A stretch of DNA of 64,000 nt from Halorubrum salinarum. Lineage in GTDB: Archaea > Halobacteriota > Halobacteria > Halobacteriales > Haloferacaceae. The notes below the pieces were generated by a model that was not told the origin of the DNA, searched no databases, and saw only the letters and a program-made list of their open reading frames with translations. The position numbers and the translations under genes were made by a program. This document shows, one piece after another, positions 43,219 to 51,191 of this stretch; position 1 is the first letter of the stretch, and each line of letters begins with the position of its first letter. Location: the NCBI RefSeq assembly GCF_013267195.1, contig NZ_CP053941.1:62001-126000 (forward strand), in the 5' to 3' direction.

Positions 43219-43236
43219 GTTAAATCCGGTTAAATC
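43219..43236 (+). repeat. Tandem GTTAAATC pair upstream of a secreted-protein gene
   Basis: GTTAAATC occurs at 43219-43226 and 43229-43236, one helical turn apart, 60-80 bases before the ATG at 43298. It may be a regulator site or a second promoter. The nearer GTTTATTC (43265-43272) is the likely TATA box. Confidence 0.4.
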
Positions 43237-43297
43237 AGCGACAGCGGCGCTAACGGTCTCGCCCGTTTATTCCCGTCAGGCCCCACGTGACGAGCGC

Positions 43298-43882
43298 ATG
43301 AGTCGAAGCACAATCGCCGCGATCGTCGCGGCCGCGCTGCTGTGTGTCGCCGGCGTCGCCGGCGCGACCGGTGCCGCCACCCCGGGTGCCGGCCAGCTCG
43401 CACAGACCGACGACCAGTCGACGAGCGCCGCAACCATCGACGCGAGCGCGACGATCGATAACGAGACCCTCGTCGTGACCGTCACGGCCGACGACGAGCC
43501 CGCCGAGAACGTCTCGGTCAGCTACGACGACCGGACCGTACAGACCGGCGCGGACGGCACCGCATCGTTCGCCGTCGCCGACGACGACGAGGCGGAGATC
43601 GAGATCGAAACCGAGGGGGTCGAGGGCGAACTCGAGTACGCCGTCGCCAACGGCTCGCTGACGCTCCTCGAAGAGGAGTACGAGTACGATCGCGACGTCG
43701 ACGCCGACGATGACGACGACGCGGCCGAGGAGGCTGACGACGCGGCCGAGGAGGCTGACGACGAGGCCGAAGAAGACGACGATGAAGAGGAGGACGACGA
43801 AGATGACGAGGAGGACGATGACGACGACGACGAAGAGGCGGAAGCCGAAGACGACGATGAAGCGGACGAAGACGACGACTGA
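43298..43882 (+). CDS. Secreted protein with beta domain and polyacidic tail
   Basis: 194 residues. A Sec-type signal peptide (STIAAIVAAALLCVAGVAGA) is followed by a short spacer and an Ig-like or carboxypeptidase-regulatory-like beta domain (ETLVVTVTADDEPAENVSVS, VQTGADGTASFAVADDDEAE). From about residue 130 the chain is nearly all Asp, Glu and Ala, including a repeated DDAAEEA unit. Two N-glycosylation sequons are seen (NVS, NGS). It is probably extracellular and may bind cations or the S-layer. The base composition of the tail is GA-rich, lower in GC than the neighbours. Confidence 0.75.
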   Translation: MSRSTIAAIVAAALLCVAGVAGATGAATPGAGQLAQTDDQSTSAATIDASATIDNETLVVTVTADDEPAENVSVSYDDRTVQTGADGTASFAVADDDEAEIEIETEGVEGELEYAVANGSLTLLEEEYEYDRDVDADDDDDAAEEADDAAEEADDEAEEDDDEEEDDEDDEEDDDDDDEEAEAEDDDEADEDDD

Positions 43883-44054
43883 CGCGCGGTGACCCCGGTG
43901 ACTCGGATGTCTTCGGCGTGACCCACACCGAACGCTAATCGCTTTTTGCTGGTTCGCCTGCCAGCCGCGCCGCTACCGGTCGTCTAAGCGTGCGCGTCAC
44001 GCACCGCGGACAAGCTGAGAGATCAATTCGACGGTCGACGTGAGCGAGGACGAC

Positions 44055-44651
44055 TCAGGCGCTGGCCTCGTCCTCGTCGAGGCCGGGCGCGGCCGCGGCG
44101 TCGACCTCGTCCGGCTCCTCCGTGTCGCCGCCGACGACCGTCTCGCCGTCGTCGGTCTCGACGTACACGTCGTCCGCGAAGCCGGCCAGGGCGTTCTCGT
44201 ACTCCGGCGAGGCGAGCTTCTCCGGGGTCTCCGGCGCGTCGACGATTCCCTCCGGCGGGCGGAAGTCGCCGAGCGGGTCGTCGATCGTGATCCCGTACTC
44301 GGTGAAGAAGGACTCGTACCGGCGGTAGTGGGGCTCCAGCTCGTCGCCGGGGATCTCCATCATCTCCGTCCAGCCGTAGTTGAAGAAGTCGAAGTTCGCC
44401 TGGACGTGGGTAATTTCCCGGGCCTCGGCCTCCGGGAAGCCGGCCTCCAACGCGGCGACGTAGGTGTCCATCGTCGCGTCGAAGAAGCTGTCGAGGTGGT
44501 CGCGGCGCTCCTCCCGGCGGTCCTCGTCGGCCTTGTTGAGGAAGATGCTCGTGTGGAGGTCGACGAGTTTGTCGTTGGCGACGTCGCCGACGACCGGCGT
44601 GGTCAACGCCTTCTTGGCGGCCCAGTGGCGGATGTTCTGCCGGATTTTCAT
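44055..44651 (-). CDS. Haloarchaeal protein, DUF6149-like
   Basis: 198 residues from ATG at 44651. The helical N-terminus KIRQNIRHWAAKKALTTPVV, then LVDLHTSIFLNKADEDRR, NFDFFNYGWTEMMEIPGDEL and a proline-rich PPEGIVDAPETPEKL segment lead to an acidic tail. I associate it with DUF6149, unverified. No motif for catalysis. The 172-base gap between this gene and the secreted-protein gene (43883-44054) contains a CGCTTTTTGCTGG stretch that may terminate transcription from either side but nothing else recognisable. Confidence 0.65.
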   Translation of the reverse strand: MKIRQNIRHWAAKKALTTPVVGDVANDKLVDLHTSIFLNKADEDRREERRDHLDSFFDATMDTYVAALEAGFPEAEAREITHVQANFDFFNYGWTEMMEIPGDELEPHYRRYESFFTEYGITIDDPLGDFRPPEGIVDAPETPEKLASPEYENALAGFADDVYVETDDGETVVGGDTEEPDEVDAAAAPGLDEDEASA

Positions 44652-44805
44652 ACGCGTCGTTGGGTCGGGACGCTCTTGAATGTGTGGCGTCGGGGCCGCG
44701 AGCGACCTCCGCGAACCCGTCGCGGACGGGCGGCGCGTGCTCGTGTGCGACGCAGGCCCCGCCGCGGAACTGTTATTGCGCTCAGCAAACAATATTGTCG
44801 CAGAC

Positions 44806-45384
44806 ATGGACACGGACGAGGCGACCGACGACTGGGCGGCACAGGTGGAGGCGCAGCGGGAGGCGAAGACCCGACAGTTCCGCGAGTCGGCGCGGTCGCC
44901 GCTGCCGGTCTCGATGCGGGGCGACGGGTTCCCCGGACTGGCGTACTACGACCCGGACCCGGCGTACCGGTTCGTCCTCCCTCTTCACGAGCACGACGAG
45001 AAGGAGACGGTGACCGTCGAGACGACGGCCGAGGGCGAACAGACGTACCGCCGGTGGGGGGAGTTCCGCTTCGAGGTCGACGGCGAGGCGGCGACGCTCC
45101 AGGCGTATCGGCCGGCAGACGGCGCGGACCGGTTCTGGGTGCCGTTCCGCGACGCGACGAGCGGCGACGAGACGTACGGCGCGGGCCGGTACCTCGACTT
45201 AGAGCCCGACCGCGACCGCGTCGACGGCGAGTGGGTTGTGGACTTCAACCTCGCGTACAACCCGACGTGCGCGTACAACCACGCCTACGAGTGCCCGCTC
45301 GTCCCGACGGAGAACTGGCTCGACGTGGCGATCGAGGCCGGCGAGAAGGACTTCCCCGCGGAGCCGGCCGGCGCCGACCACTGA
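44806..45384 (+). CDS. DUF1684 domain protein
   Basis: 192 residues. The domain is recognised by GLAYYDPDPAYRFVLPLH, RRWGEFRFEVDGEAATLQAY, RFWVPFRDATSGDETYGAGR, and the conserved closing NLAYNPTCAYNHAYECPLVP and ENWLDVAIEAGEKDF. Family function is not established; the YNPxCAYN and CPLxPxEN motifs with conserved cysteines suggest metal or redox chemistry. The gene is divergent from the DUF6149-like gene. Confidence 0.85.
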   Translation: MDTDEATDDWAAQVEAQREAKTRQFRESARSPLPVSMRGDGFPGLAYYDPDPAYRFVLPLHEHDEKETVTVETTAEGEQTYRRWGEFRFEVDGEAATLQAYRPADGADRFWVPFRDATSGDETYGAGRYLDLEPDRDRVDGEWVVDFNLAYNPTCAYNHAYECPLVPTENWLDVAIEAGEKDFPAEPAGADH

Positions 45385-45508
45385 GCCGCGGCGAACTGTC
45401 GCCCGCGAGCGCCCCCGAGTAGGTGGTTTTCGGCGGGTATGCGTGGCCGTATCACGGGTTCGGACGCGGATGACAACCCACATTAACCATGAATCCGAAC
45501 GGCCGGAC

Positions 45509-46747
45509 ATGAGCGATTCGTACGTGATCATCGGTGACGGTATCGCGGGCGCGTCCGCGGCCGAGACGCTCCGCGAGGAAGCGCCCGACGCCGAGATCAC
45601 GGTTCTCACGGACGAGGGTGAGTCCCTCTACAACCGGATTCTGATCAAGGAGTACGCGAAGGGGAAGCTGCCCGAGGCCCCGATCTCGATCCACCAAGAG
45701 GACTGGTACGACGAGCACGACGTCGACCTCCGGCTGAACACGGTCGTCGTCGACATCGACGTGGAGAACGACGCGGTTCACACCCACGAGGGGGAGACCT
45801 TCGAGTACGACTCCCTCCTGCTCGCCATCGGCGGCACGCCCCAGCAGCTCCCGGTCGAGAACGCCGACGCCGACGGGATCCACCACTTCTGGACGTTCCA
45901 GGACGCCCGCAACATCAAAGAGAGCGTGGAGGGCGCCGAGAAGGGCGTCATCGTCGGCGCCGGCCTCCTCGGCATCGACTTCGCGGCCATCTGCGGCGCG
46001 CAGGGCGTCGAGGCGAAGTACCTCATGCGCGGCGACTGCTGGTGGCGCTACGCGCTCTCCGAGGAGGGCGCGGAGATCATGCACGAGGCGATGCGCGAGC
46101 GCGGCGTCGAGCCGGTCTTCGACTCCGGCGTCGACCGCTTCGAGGTCGACGACGAGGGCCACGTCGAGGCCGCGGTCGACCCGAACGGCGAGCGCTACGA
46201 GTGCGACTTCGCCGGCGTCGCCATCGGCCTGAACTTCAACACCGAGCTCGTCGAGGACACGCCGCTTGAGCTCGACGACGGCATCGTCGTCGACGAGTTT
46301 ATGCGCACCAACGTCGACAACGTGTTCGCCGCGGGCGACATCACCACGTTCAACGACCTCATCCTCGGCGAGCGCGCGAAGAACGGCTCGTGGGGCTCCG
46401 CGAAAGAGCAGGGGTCCATCGCGGCCCGCAACATGCTCGACTACGGCAGCGAGGCGTTCAAGTGGGTCTCCTCGTACTCGATCACGCACTTCGACTTCCC
46501 GTTCCTCTCGTTCGGTCACCCGACGCTCGGCGAGGAGTCGGTGGAGGCGACCACCGGCGACGGCGAGTGGCGCCGCGTCGCGCTGAAGGACGGCAAGGTC
46601 GTCGGCGGCGTGCTCATCGGCGACCTCTCGCCGCAGTCCGCGTTCAAGCAGCTGATGCGCGAGGGCCGCGACGTGAGCGGACAGACCGACCTCCTCATGG
46701 AGCCCGGGTTCTCCGTCGACGACCTCGCGGCGACGACGGAGCAGTAG
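45509..46747 (+). CDS. NAD(P)/FAD-dependent oxidoreductase
   Basis: 412 residues from ATG at 45509 (MSDSYVIIGDGIAGASAAE); the CATTAACC element 22-29 bases upstream favours this start over an ATG at 45470. FAD motif at the N-terminus, NAD motif VIVGAGLLGIDFAAICG near residue 150, and the FAD-binding NVFAAGDITTFND near residue 270. It resembles the NirB N-terminal and rubredoxin/ferredoxin reductase group. Partner unknown. The electron acceptor might be a ferredoxin or rubredoxin; none is encoded nearby. Confidence 0.88.
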   Translation: MSDSYVIIGDGIAGASAAETLREEAPDAEITVLTDEGESLYNRILIKEYAKGKLPEAPISIHQEDWYDEHDVDLRLNTVVVDIDVENDAVHTHEGETFEYDSLLLAIGGTPQQLPVENADADGIHHFWTFQDARNIKESVEGAEKGVIVGAGLLGIDFAAICGAQGVEAKYLMRGDCWWRYALSEEGAEIMHEAMRERGVEPVFDSGVDRFEVDDEGHVEAAVDPNGERYECDFAGVAIGLNFNTELVEDTPLELDDGIVVDEFMRTNVDNVFAAGDITTFNDLILGERAKNGSWGSAKEQGSIAARNMLDYGSEAFKWVSSYSITHFDFPFLSFGHPTLGEESVEATTGDGEWRRVALKDGKVVGGVLIGDLSPQSAFKQLMREGRDVSGQTDLLMEPGFSVDDLAATTEQ

Positions 46748-46800
46748 AACGCGACGCCGCGTCCGACTACCTTTTCGCCCGCGAGGCGTACTCTCCGCTC

Positions 46801-48996
46801 ATGAACGCTGGACGACTTCCCGACGGGGACTTCTTCGCCTCCTTCGTCGCGGAGTGTTCGGACCCGGTCATCTCCGTCGACGGCGAGGGAGTGATCGTCC
46901 ACGCGAACCCGGCGGCCGCGTCGGCGTTCGGCTACGAGCCGAACGAGCTACAGGGACGCGAACTCGCGTCCATCATCGCGTCAGACGCCGGCGACGCGGG
47001 GGCTGAGTCGGCTCGGGAGCGGATCGCGCGGGTCGAGGGACTCGACGAGAGCGGGAGCGTTTCGGTGCCGATCCGCCACGCCGACGGCCACACGGTGACG
47101 TTCTCCGTGCGCTTCCACGAACACGTTCCCGGCGGGGAGGGAGGCGACGGTGGCGACGAGGCGGACCGTGACGGCCGCGATCCGGTGTACACTGGGATCT
47201 TCCGTGACGGCGTCGAGGAGGTCGGCGGCCGGCGGGCGGAGACGTTCCGCAACCTCGTCGAACACGCCGGCCACGCGATTTACGTCACCGACACAGACGG
47301 AACGATCGAGTACGTCAACCCGGCGTTCACCGAGCACACCGGCTACGAGCCGGAGGAGGCCCTGGGCGAGACCCCGGCGATACTCAACTCCGGCGAGATG
47401 CCCGACGAGTACTTCGACGCGCTGTGGGCGACCCTGCTGGACGGCGAGGTGTGGGAGGAGGAGATAGTCGACCGACGCCGCGACGGCGAGCCGTATCACG
47501 CCCACCAGACGATCGCGCCCGTGGTCGACGACGACGGGGAGGTGTCGCGGTTCGTCGCCATTCAGACGGACATCACGGAGCGGAAGGCCGCCACGGGGCG
47601 GCTGAAGCAGTACCGGGACATCGTCGAACGGCTCGACGACCCGGTGCTCCTCCAGAACCGCGACGGCGAGTTCGAACTGCTGAACGAGGCCGTGAGCGAG
47701 TTCGCGGGCGTCGACCGCGAGGCGCTGTACGGCACCGACGAGTTCGCGCTCATGGATCCGGCGGCCGCGGCCGAGATAGACGAGCGCCGGCGGGAGGTGC
47801 TCGAACGCGAGGAGACGGTCGAGTACGAGGTCTCGCCCGAGTTCCCGACGAGCGGCCGCGAGGCGACGTTCAGCACGCAGCGGTACCCGTACTACGACGC
47901 CGACAGCGAACTGGCCGGGACCTTCGCCATCTGCCGGAACGTCACCGACCGCAAGCGCCGGGAGCGGGAGCTGGAACGGTACGAGCGCGCCATCAACGGG
48001 GCGACGGACCTCATCGCCGCGGTCGACCGCGACGGGCGGCTGCTGTTCGCCAACCCGCAGTACCGGGAGTACCACGGGATCGGCGACCGCGACGTGACGG
48101 ATCTGACGCTCGCCGACGTCGTCCCGGAGGGGAGCTACGAGCGCGTCGAGAGACAGGTGGAGCGGGCGCTCCGCGGCGAGTCCGTCGAGTACCGGACGAC
48201 GCGGACCCACCCGACCCGCGGGAAGCGGACGTTCGACGTCCGGTACTACCCGCTCGACAGTCCCGACGGCGAGGCGCCCGCCGGCGTGGTCGGCGTGCTC
48301 CGGGACGTGACAGACAGCGAGAACCGCGCGCGACAACTGCGGGTCGTCGACCGCGTCCTCCAGCACAACCTCCGGAACGCGCTGACGGTCGTCAGGGGGC
48401 GCGCACAGCAGATCGCGGCTGGCGACGCCGACCCGGCCGCCGCCGCGGAGTACGTCGTCTCCCGGGCCGACGACCTCTTAGAGACCAGCGAGAAGGCCCA
48501 TCACATCACCGAGATACTGAGCGACGGGGCGGAGACGGAGCGCGTCGACGTCGGCCGGATCGTCCGACAGGTGGCGGCCGCGGCGGCCGACGAGTTCCCG
48601 AGCGCGACCGTCGACGTCTCGGTGCCGGACGACGGGATCGCGGTCGCGTCCGCGACGACGTGGCTCTCGCGGGCGGTGGACGAGCTGATCCGGAACGCGA
48701 TCGTTCACCACGACCGGGACCGACCGACGGTCGAGGTGTCGGTCGAGACGAGCGACGACTCGGTCGCGGTCCGCGTCGCCGACGACGGGCCGGGACTGAG
48801 CGACATGAACCGAGACGTGCTCGTCGACGGCGCCGCGGTCGACGCGCTGTACCACGGCAGCGGCCTCGGCCTTTGGCTCGTCTACTGGGTCGTACAGCAG
48901 TCGGGCGGCTCGGCGGCCGTCGCGGACGCGGAGCCCCGCGGCACGGCGGTCACGCTCACGCTGTCGCGCCGGGAAGGCCGACTCCCCGGCGAGTGA
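46801..48996 (+). CDS. Cytoplasmic multi-PAS histidine kinase
   Basis: 731 residues, no membrane segment. Four PAS domains are seen, starting near residues 15, 145, 270 and 395 (for example VISVDGEGVIVHANPA, IYVTDTDGTIEYVNPAFTEH, LIAAVDRDGRLLFANPQ). The H-box is VLQHNLRNALTVVRG with His522, the haloarchaeal HxLRN type, and the ATPase domain has NAIVHHD, VADDGPGL and GSGLGLWLVYW. It should sense redox, light or small ligands and pass phosphate to an unlinked regulator. The CCTTTTCG stretch about 30 bases upstream fits a leaderless promoter. Confidence 0.92.
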   Translation: MNAGRLPDGDFFASFVAECSDPVISVDGEGVIVHANPAAASAFGYEPNELQGRELASIIASDAGDAGAESARERIARVEGLDESGSVSVPIRHADGHTVTFSVRFHEHVPGGEGGDGGDEADRDGRDPVYTGIFRDGVEEVGGRRAETFRNLVEHAGHAIYVTDTDGTIEYVNPAFTEHTGYEPEEALGETPAILNSGEMPDEYFDALWATLLDGEVWEEEIVDRRRDGEPYHAHQTIAPVVDDDGEVSRFVAIQTDITERKAATGRLKQYRDIVERLDDPVLLQNRDGEFELLNEAVSEFAGVDREALYGTDEFALMDPAAAAEIDERRREVLEREETVEYEVSPEFPTSGREATFSTQRYPYYDADSELAGTFAICRNVTDRKRRERELERYERAINGATDLIAAVDRDGRLLFANPQYREYHGIGDRDVTDLTLADVVPEGSYERVERQVERALRGESVEYRTTRTHPTRGKRTFDVRYYPLDSPDGEAPAGVVGVLRDVTDSENRARQLRVVDRVLQHNLRNALTVVRGRAQQIAAGDADPAAAAEYVVSRADDLLETSEKAHHITEILSDGAETERVDVGRIVRQVAAAAADEFPSATVDVSVPDDGIAVASATTWLSRAVDELIRNAIVHHDRDRPTVEVSVETSDDSVAVRVADDGPGLSDMNRDVLVDGAAVDALYHGSGLGLWLVYWVVQQSGGSAAVADAEPRGTAVTLTLSRREGRLPGE

Positions 48997-49088
48997 GGCG
49001 TCTACGGCGGGCTCGCCGAGCCCGTGGCCCCGGTCGGGACGACGGCCGCCGCGAAACGCTTATGATTAATCGTGTTATACGGTATCAC

Positions 49089-49304
49089 ATGTCACTCAGA
49101 GACACCGGGCGACGGCTGCGGCTCCGCCGCACCGGCCGCGTCCCGTCGGACGCGCGCGTCCGCCACTACGACGAACTGGACGACGACGAGCAGGGCGTCG
49201 TGCGGGAGCTGGCGGGCGAGCCGTGGACGGCGCCCGAGACCGGCGACCTCGACGACGGCGACGTGGTGAAGTTCACCGACTACTACCTGGTCCGGTCGCG
49301 GTGA
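49089..49304 (+). CDS. Small haloarchaeal hypothetical protein
   Basis: 71 residues from ATG at 49089 (MSLRDTGRRLRLRR). The basic start contrasts with the acidic rest: HYDELDDDEQGVVRELAGE and DLDDGDVVKFTDYYLVRSR. The last motif, DDGDVVKFTDYY, recurs in many small haloarchaeal proteins. The AT-rich TTATGATTAATCGTGTTATA 15-40 bases upstream is a strong promoter candidate. Function unknown. Confidence 0.7.
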   Translation: MSLRDTGRRLRLRRTGRVPSDARVRHYDELDDDEQGVVRELAGEPWTAPETGDLDDGDVVKFTDYYLVRSR

Positions 49305-49384
49305 CGGCGGCCGTCTCGGGGTGAGCGGCCGGCGGGCTACGCGGAAGCGAAGTTGTTTTCGCCGGCGGGCGGCAAGCGGGGCGC

Positions 49385-49801
49385 ATGGACAGCGGCGGAT
49401 CCACAGACATGACGCTGGCGTTCGAGTTGGAGGCGCTGAAAGCGCTCGCGGACCCCAACGCGGTGTTCAACAACGCCCGGCAGTGGACGGAGTACGTCGG
49501 GGTCGTCAGCGAGAAGCCCACCTACGTCGTCACGAACTTCACGCGGAAACACCGCGTGCGACAGGACTTCTTCTCCGGCCCGCGCGGCGTCGAGGAGAGC
49601 TTAGAGAACATCAGCGGACAGTTCGACACGGACCGGCACGTCTTCGTCGGCGTCGACGACGAGGACGCGGCCGTCGCCGAGGCGACCGGGTGGGAGTTCC
49701 TCCAGGTCGAGGACGCCGCCGAGGCCGCGGGGTGGACGCTCGCGACGGGCGAGCCGGACGACGAGGCGCCCGAGGAGCGGGCGCGCGACGACTGGCCCTG
49801 A
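49385..49801 (+). CDS. Haloarchaeal protein, DUF7124-like (copy 2)
   Basis: 138 residues. Core: MTLAFELEALKALADPNAVF, NNARQWTEYVGVVSEKPTY, RHVFVGVDDEDAAVAEATG and WEFLQVEDAAEAAGWTLAT. The order and sequence match the protein at 30281-30745, so the two are paralogues; this copy lacks the basic tail. A second in-frame ATG at 49412 is possible but the TTGTTTTCG element fits the first. Function unknown. Confidence 0.7.
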   Translation: MDSGGSTDMTLAFELEALKALADPNAVFNNARQWTEYVGVVSEKPTYVVTNFTRKHRVRQDFFSGPRGVEESLENISGQFDTDRHVFVGVDDEDAAVAEATGWEFLQVEDAAEAAGWTLATGEPDDEAPEERARDDWP

Positions 49802-49844
49802 CGAGACCGGGAGGTGTTTTGACGCGGGCGCCGAAGGCGGACGT

Positions 49845-50585
49845 ATGACCGACCACGGCGACGATAGCCACGACGGCGACCATTCTGGAGACGGTCACGA
49901 TGGCCACGGCCACAGTCACGATGACCACAGTGGCCAGCACGGCCACGATGACCACAGCCACGGCCACGATCACGGTGACCACGACCATCACCACCACGAC
50001 GCGGACTCGGTCGCGGTCGCGGTCGTCACGGTGTCCTCGTCGCGGGGCGCGGACGAGGACCCGGCCGGCGACTACGTCGAGACGGCGTTCGAGGAGGCGG
50101 GCCACGAGGTGTCGGTCCGCGAACTGATCCCGGACGACTACGACAGCGTTCAGGGCACCGTCGACCGCCTCGCTCGCCGGAAGGACACCGACGTGGTGGT
50201 GACGACCGGCGGGACGGGCGTCACGCCCGACGACGTGACGCCGGAGGCGGTCCGCGGCCTGTTCGCGAAGCGGCTCCCCGGGTTCGGCGAGCTGTTCCGC
50301 CGGCTCTCCTACGAGGAGATCGGCACGCGGACCATCGGCTCGCGCGCCGTCGCCGGCGTCGTCTCCGCCACGCCGGTGTTCTGTCTCCCGGGATCGGAGA
50401 ACGCGGTCCGGCTCGGCGTCGACGAGATCGTCCTCGCCGAGGTCGGCCACCTCGTCGGGCTCGCCGGCCGCGGGCTCGACGACGACGGCGAACCGGCCGA
50501 GGACGAGAACGGAGAGGGAGGGCAGGGTGACGACGCGGATAGCCGCGACGGCGGAGGGGGCGACGAGGAAGGCGGAGACGCCTGA
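49845..50585 (+). CDS. MoaB/MogA-like molybdopterin protein with His-rich N-terminus
   Basis: 246 residues. Residues 1-52 are almost entirely His, Asp and Gly (HGHSHDDHSGQHGHDDHSHG). The domain that follows has VVTVSSSRGADEDPAGDYVE, VVVTTGGTGVTPDDVTPEAV, and RTIGSRAVAGVVSATPVFCL with LPGSENAV, all typical MoaB/MogA adenylyltransferase motifs. It should adenylate molybdopterin before metal insertion by MoeA; the two moeA genes lie about 27 kb away. The His-rich part may bind nickel, zinc or another metal. The tail is acidic and glycine-rich. Confidence 0.88.
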   Translation: MTDHGDDSHDGDHSGDGHDGHGHSHDDHSGQHGHDDHSHGHDHGDHDHHHHDADSVAVAVVTVSSSRGADEDPAGDYVETAFEEAGHEVSVRELIPDDYDSVQGTVDRLARRKDTDVVVTTGGTGVTPDDVTPEAVRGLFAKRLPGFGELFRRLSYEEIGTRTIGSRAVAGVVSATPVFCLPGSENAVRLGVDEIVLAEVGHLVGLAGRGLDDDGEPAEDENGEGGQGDDADSRDGGGGDEEGGDA

Positions 50586-50597
50586 CCCAGGGGGCGC

Positions 50598-51191
50598 TCA
50601 GACGGCGGTGAGGAAGTTCCGGATGAGGTCGTGGCCCGACCCGGTCAACACGCTCTCCGGGTGGAACTGGACCGCCTCGATCGGGTGCTCGCGGTGGCAG
50701 ATCCCCATCACGATCGACTCGCCGTCGTGGTCCGTGGTGGCCGTGACGTCGAACGCCTCGGGGACTTCGGTGGCCGCCAGCGAGTGGTAACGGCCGGCGC
50801 GGAATCCCTGGTCGAGCCCGCGGAACACGCCCTCCCCGTCGTGGTCGACGGGGAACGCCTTGCCGTGGACGGGCTCGGGGGCGTGCCCGACGGTCCCGCC
50901 GTACTCGTAGACCGCGGCCTCCAAGCCGAGACAGACGCCGAGCGTCGGCACCGACGGCGAGAGGTCGCGGAGCACCGACATCGTCACGCCCACGTCGCGG
51001 TCGTTCTTCGGGTGGCCGGGCCCCGGACTGATGATCACGGCGTCGGGCTCGGCCGACTCGATCTCGTCGAGCGACGCCGTGTTCTTGAACACGTCGACGG
51101 CGACCGGCTCCCCGCCGATCGTCTGGTCGGAGACGTACTCGACGAGGTTGTAGGTGAACGAGTCGAAGTTGTCGACGACGGCGACCTTCAT
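50598..51191 (-). CDS. trpG: Anthranilate synthase component II (glutamine amidotransferase)
   Basis: 197 residues. Class I amidotransferase: VVDNFDSFTYNLVEY, VIISPGPGHPKNDRDVG, the nucleophile PTLGVCLGLEAAVYEY near residue 85, and IEAVQFHPESVLTGSG with the catalytic His and Glu. It supplies ammonia to TrpE. It is the last gene of trpDFEG, with its ATG overlapping the trpE stop by four bases. It could also serve para-aminobenzoate synthesis, but operon context favours tryptophan. Confidence 0.95.
   Translation of the reverse strand: MKVAVVDNFDSFTYNLVEYVSDQTIGGEPVAVDVFKNTASLDEIESAEPDAVIISPGPGHPKNDRDVGVTMSVLRDLSPSVPTLGVCLGLEAAVYEYGGTVGHAPEPVHGKAFPVDHDGEGVFRGLDQGFRAGRYHSLAATEVPEAFDVTATTDHDGESIVMGICHREHPIEAVQFHPESVLTGSGHDLIRNFLTAV

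Noticed and set aside
43522-43926. Poly-serine frame antisense to the acidic tail of the secreted protein
   Set aside because: It is a mirror of Asp/Glu codons; the forward frame has a signal peptide and a domain.
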